NCBI GenBank assembly: GCA_934376945.1
Contig: CAKRPI010000043.1
Span: forward strand, 1 to 16,391
Length of the DNA: 16,391 nt
Direction: 5' to 3'
Origin: an uncultured Lachnospiraceae bacterium
GTDB lineage: Bacteria > Bacillota > Clostridia > Lachnospirales > Lachnospiraceae
The position numbers and the translations under genes were made by a program. Positions 15,442 through 16,391 of the stretch are shown here, piece after piece. The stretch's first letter is position 1; every line of letters begins with the position of its first letter. The notes under the pieces are model-generated. The model saw nothing but the letters and a program-made list of their open reading frames with translations, did no database searches and was not told the origin of the DNA.

Positions 15442-15471
15442 ATTTTAACACGGAAGTATAAACAATCGCAA
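15442..15471 (-). promoter_or_regulatory. Promoter of the ppk1 transcription unit (extended -10)
   Basis: Minus strand: -35 TTGCGA (15471-15466), 18-nt spacer, -10 TAAAAT (15447-15442) preceded by TGT, an extended -10. Predicted transcription start near 15435, giving about a 100-nt leader. The leader contains a small AGGT-TAT-ACCT hairpin and a possible AGACATG/CGTGTCT outer pairing. Confidence 0.6.
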
Positions 15472-15495
15472 TAAATGCGTAAAATTTTGCACAAA

Positions 15496-15551
15496 AAATA
15501 CCGGACATGTAATCTTAAAGTCTTTCTCTCAAGATTACACATCCGGTATTT
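15496..15551 (-). terminator. Strong intrinsic terminator after asd, probably bidirectional
   Basis: Arms 15496-15516 and 15531-15551 pair over 21 positions, two of them G-U pairs, around a 14-nt loop. On the minus strand a run of six U (15498-15493) follows or overlaps the foot of the stem; on the plus strand the stem is followed by TCTCTTTTTA, so it could also stop antisense transcription. It separates asd from the ppk1 promoter by about 25 bp. Confidence 0.88.
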
Positions 15552-15579
15552 CTCTTTTTATATTCTATTTCTTTTCACA

Positions 15580-15626
15580 AGCCACCTGGGACACTAAAAA
15601 AGCCACTTTTCCCCGTCCCCCTGGCT
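15580..15626 (-). repeat. Composite three-stem hairpin just after the asd stop codon, possible dispersed repeat
   Basis: On the minus strand three nested stems are visible: AGCCA/TGGCT (15626-15622 with 15584-15580), GGGAC/GTCCC (15619-15615 with 15592-15588) and AAAAG/CTTTT (15610-15606 with 15602-15598) around a 3-nt loop. Small internal loops of G-rich sequence separate them. The GGGGACGGGG and AGTGTCCC modules look like elements I associate with intergenic repeats of Clostridia, but that memory cannot be checked here. A U-run lies inside the structure, so an alternative AGCCA/TGGCT hairpin followed by TTTTT could act as a weak terminator. Confidence 0.4.
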
Positions 15627-15635
15627 CTCAATCAT

Positions 15636-16391
15636 TTATTTCGCCTGGATATATCCCTTGGCTGTCAGTGCTTCTGCGCACAGTACGGCTCCGCCTGCTG
15701 CACCACGTACGGTATTGTGTGACAGTCCGATGAATTTGTAATCATACATGCTGTCTTCTCTCAGACGTCCGATAGATACGCCCATTCCGTTTTCGTAGTT
15801 AACATCTGCTTTTACCTGTGGTCTGTCGTCTTCTGACAGGTACTGGATGAACTGCTTTGGAGCGCTTGGAAGTTCTGCTTCCTGTGGGAATCCTTTGAAG
15901 CTTTCCAGTTTTTCGATCAGCTGTTCTTTGGTTGGCTTCTTCTCGAAGTTGATGAATACAGCTGCTGTATGTCCATTCAGAACTGGTACTCTTAAGCACT
16001 GGCATGTGATCTTTGGTTCTTCTGCAAGTTTGATCTCGCCGTTTTCAAGTGTTCCGAGTACACGAAGTGGCTCTTTTTCACTCTTTTCTTCTTCTCCGCC
16101 GATGTATGGGATGATGTTCTCGATCATTTCCGGCCAGTCTTTGAATGTCTTACCTGCTCCTGAGATTGCCTGGTATGTTGTTACAACAACTTCTTTTGGT
16201 CCGAATTCTTTCCATGCTGCAAGTGCAGGTGTGTAGCTCTGGATTGAGCAGTTAGGTTTTACTGCGATGAATCCGCGTGTTGTTCCAAGACGCTCTTTCT
16301 GAGTCTTGATCAGGTCGAAGTGCGCTGCGTTGATCTCAGGTACTACCATCGGTACATCTTTTGTCCAGCGGTGTGCGCTGTTGTTTGATAC
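15636..16391 (-). CDS. asd: Aspartate-semialdehyde dehydrogenase, C-terminal part (5' end outside window)
   Basis: Reduces aspartyl phosphate to aspartate semialdehyde, the branch point to lysine/diaminopimelate, threonine and methionine. 251 residues are seen; the frame is open from the right edge, and the Met at 16349 is internal, since SNNSAHRWTKDVP upstream of it is conserved family sequence. Catalytic Cys is in VKPNCSIQS (about residue 48 of the visible part). Other motifs are YQAISGAGKT, RVPVLNGHTAAVF with the substrate-contacting His, and GLSHNTVRGAAGGAVLCAE at the C-terminus. The motifs resemble the archaeal/fungal-like branch of Asd (about 360 residues) more than the proteobacterial one. 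About 110 N-terminal residues with the NADP-binding GxTGxVG lie outside. Confidence 0.95.
   Translation of the reverse strand, partial: VSNNSAHRWTKDVPMVVPEINAAHFDLIKTQKERLGTTRGFIAVKPNCSIQSYTPALAAWKEFGPKEVVVTTYQAISGAGKTFKDWPEMIENIIPYIGGEEEKSEKEPLRVLGTLENGEIKLAEEPKITCQCLRVPVLNGHTAAVFINFEKKPTKEQLIEKLESFKGFPQEAELPSAPKQFIQYLSEDDRPQVKADVNYENGMGVSIGRLREDSMYDYKFIGLSHNTVRGAAGGAVLCAEALTAKGYIQAK

Overview
The window looks like chromosomal DNA of a Gram-positive, low-to-moderate GC Clostridia member, most likely Lachnospiraceae. This rests on the cpsB/wzz/cpsD-type tyrosine phosphorelay, the LytR-CpsA-Psr protein, AGGAG-type ribosome binding sites and the flavour of the housekeeping proteins; the genus cannot be fixed by eye. 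Every convincing gene is on the minus strand, so transcription runs from high to low coordinates.

Right part (16391 to about 9290): the C-terminal two thirds of aspartate-semialdehyde dehydrogenase (asd) enters from the right edge. A 302-bp gap follows, holding a composite hairpin, a 21-bp-stem terminator and a promoter. Then come polyphosphate kinase (ppk1), a topoisomerase III-type enzyme (topB), a left-handed beta-helix sugar-nucleotide-like protein and a beta-hydroxyacid dehydrogenase. Gaps of 36-37 nt and the absence of internal terminators suggest one four-gene transcription unit.

Middle (9289-8703): a 587-bp gap without a long gene. It holds a strong extended -10 promoter, then a roughly 410-nt structured leader with a well-placed 52-codon small ORF, several possible RNA helices, an orphan Shine-Dalgarno sequence and a possible sequestration of the cpsB ribosome binding site.

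Left part (8702 to 1): an exopolysaccharide/capsule operon. The order is PHP-family tyrosine phosphatase (cpsB), chain-length/kinase-adaptor protein (cpsC/wzz), tyrosine kinase (cpsD) with a Tyr-rich tail, a membrane-anchored two-domain Ig-like surface protein, a three-TM LCP ligase, and a membrane UDP-HexNAc 4,6-dehydratase (EpsC/WbpM/PglF type). Next is a scar in which the first about 30 codons of a DegT-type aminotransferase are joined out of frame to the C-terminal part of a PglD/NeuD-type acetyltransferase. Then a second, diverged dehydratase runs off the left edge. Dehydratase, aminotransferase and acetyltransferase are the three steps of UDP-N,N'-diacetylbacillosamine synthesis, so the scar looks like the wreck of such a pathway between two dehydratase paralogues.

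The most interesting points are the pathway scar, the small-ORF leader in front of the polysaccharide operon, the Ig-like protein between kinase and LCP protein, and the composite hairpin after asd. No CRISPR, tRNA, rRNA, insertion sequence or phage gene was recognised.
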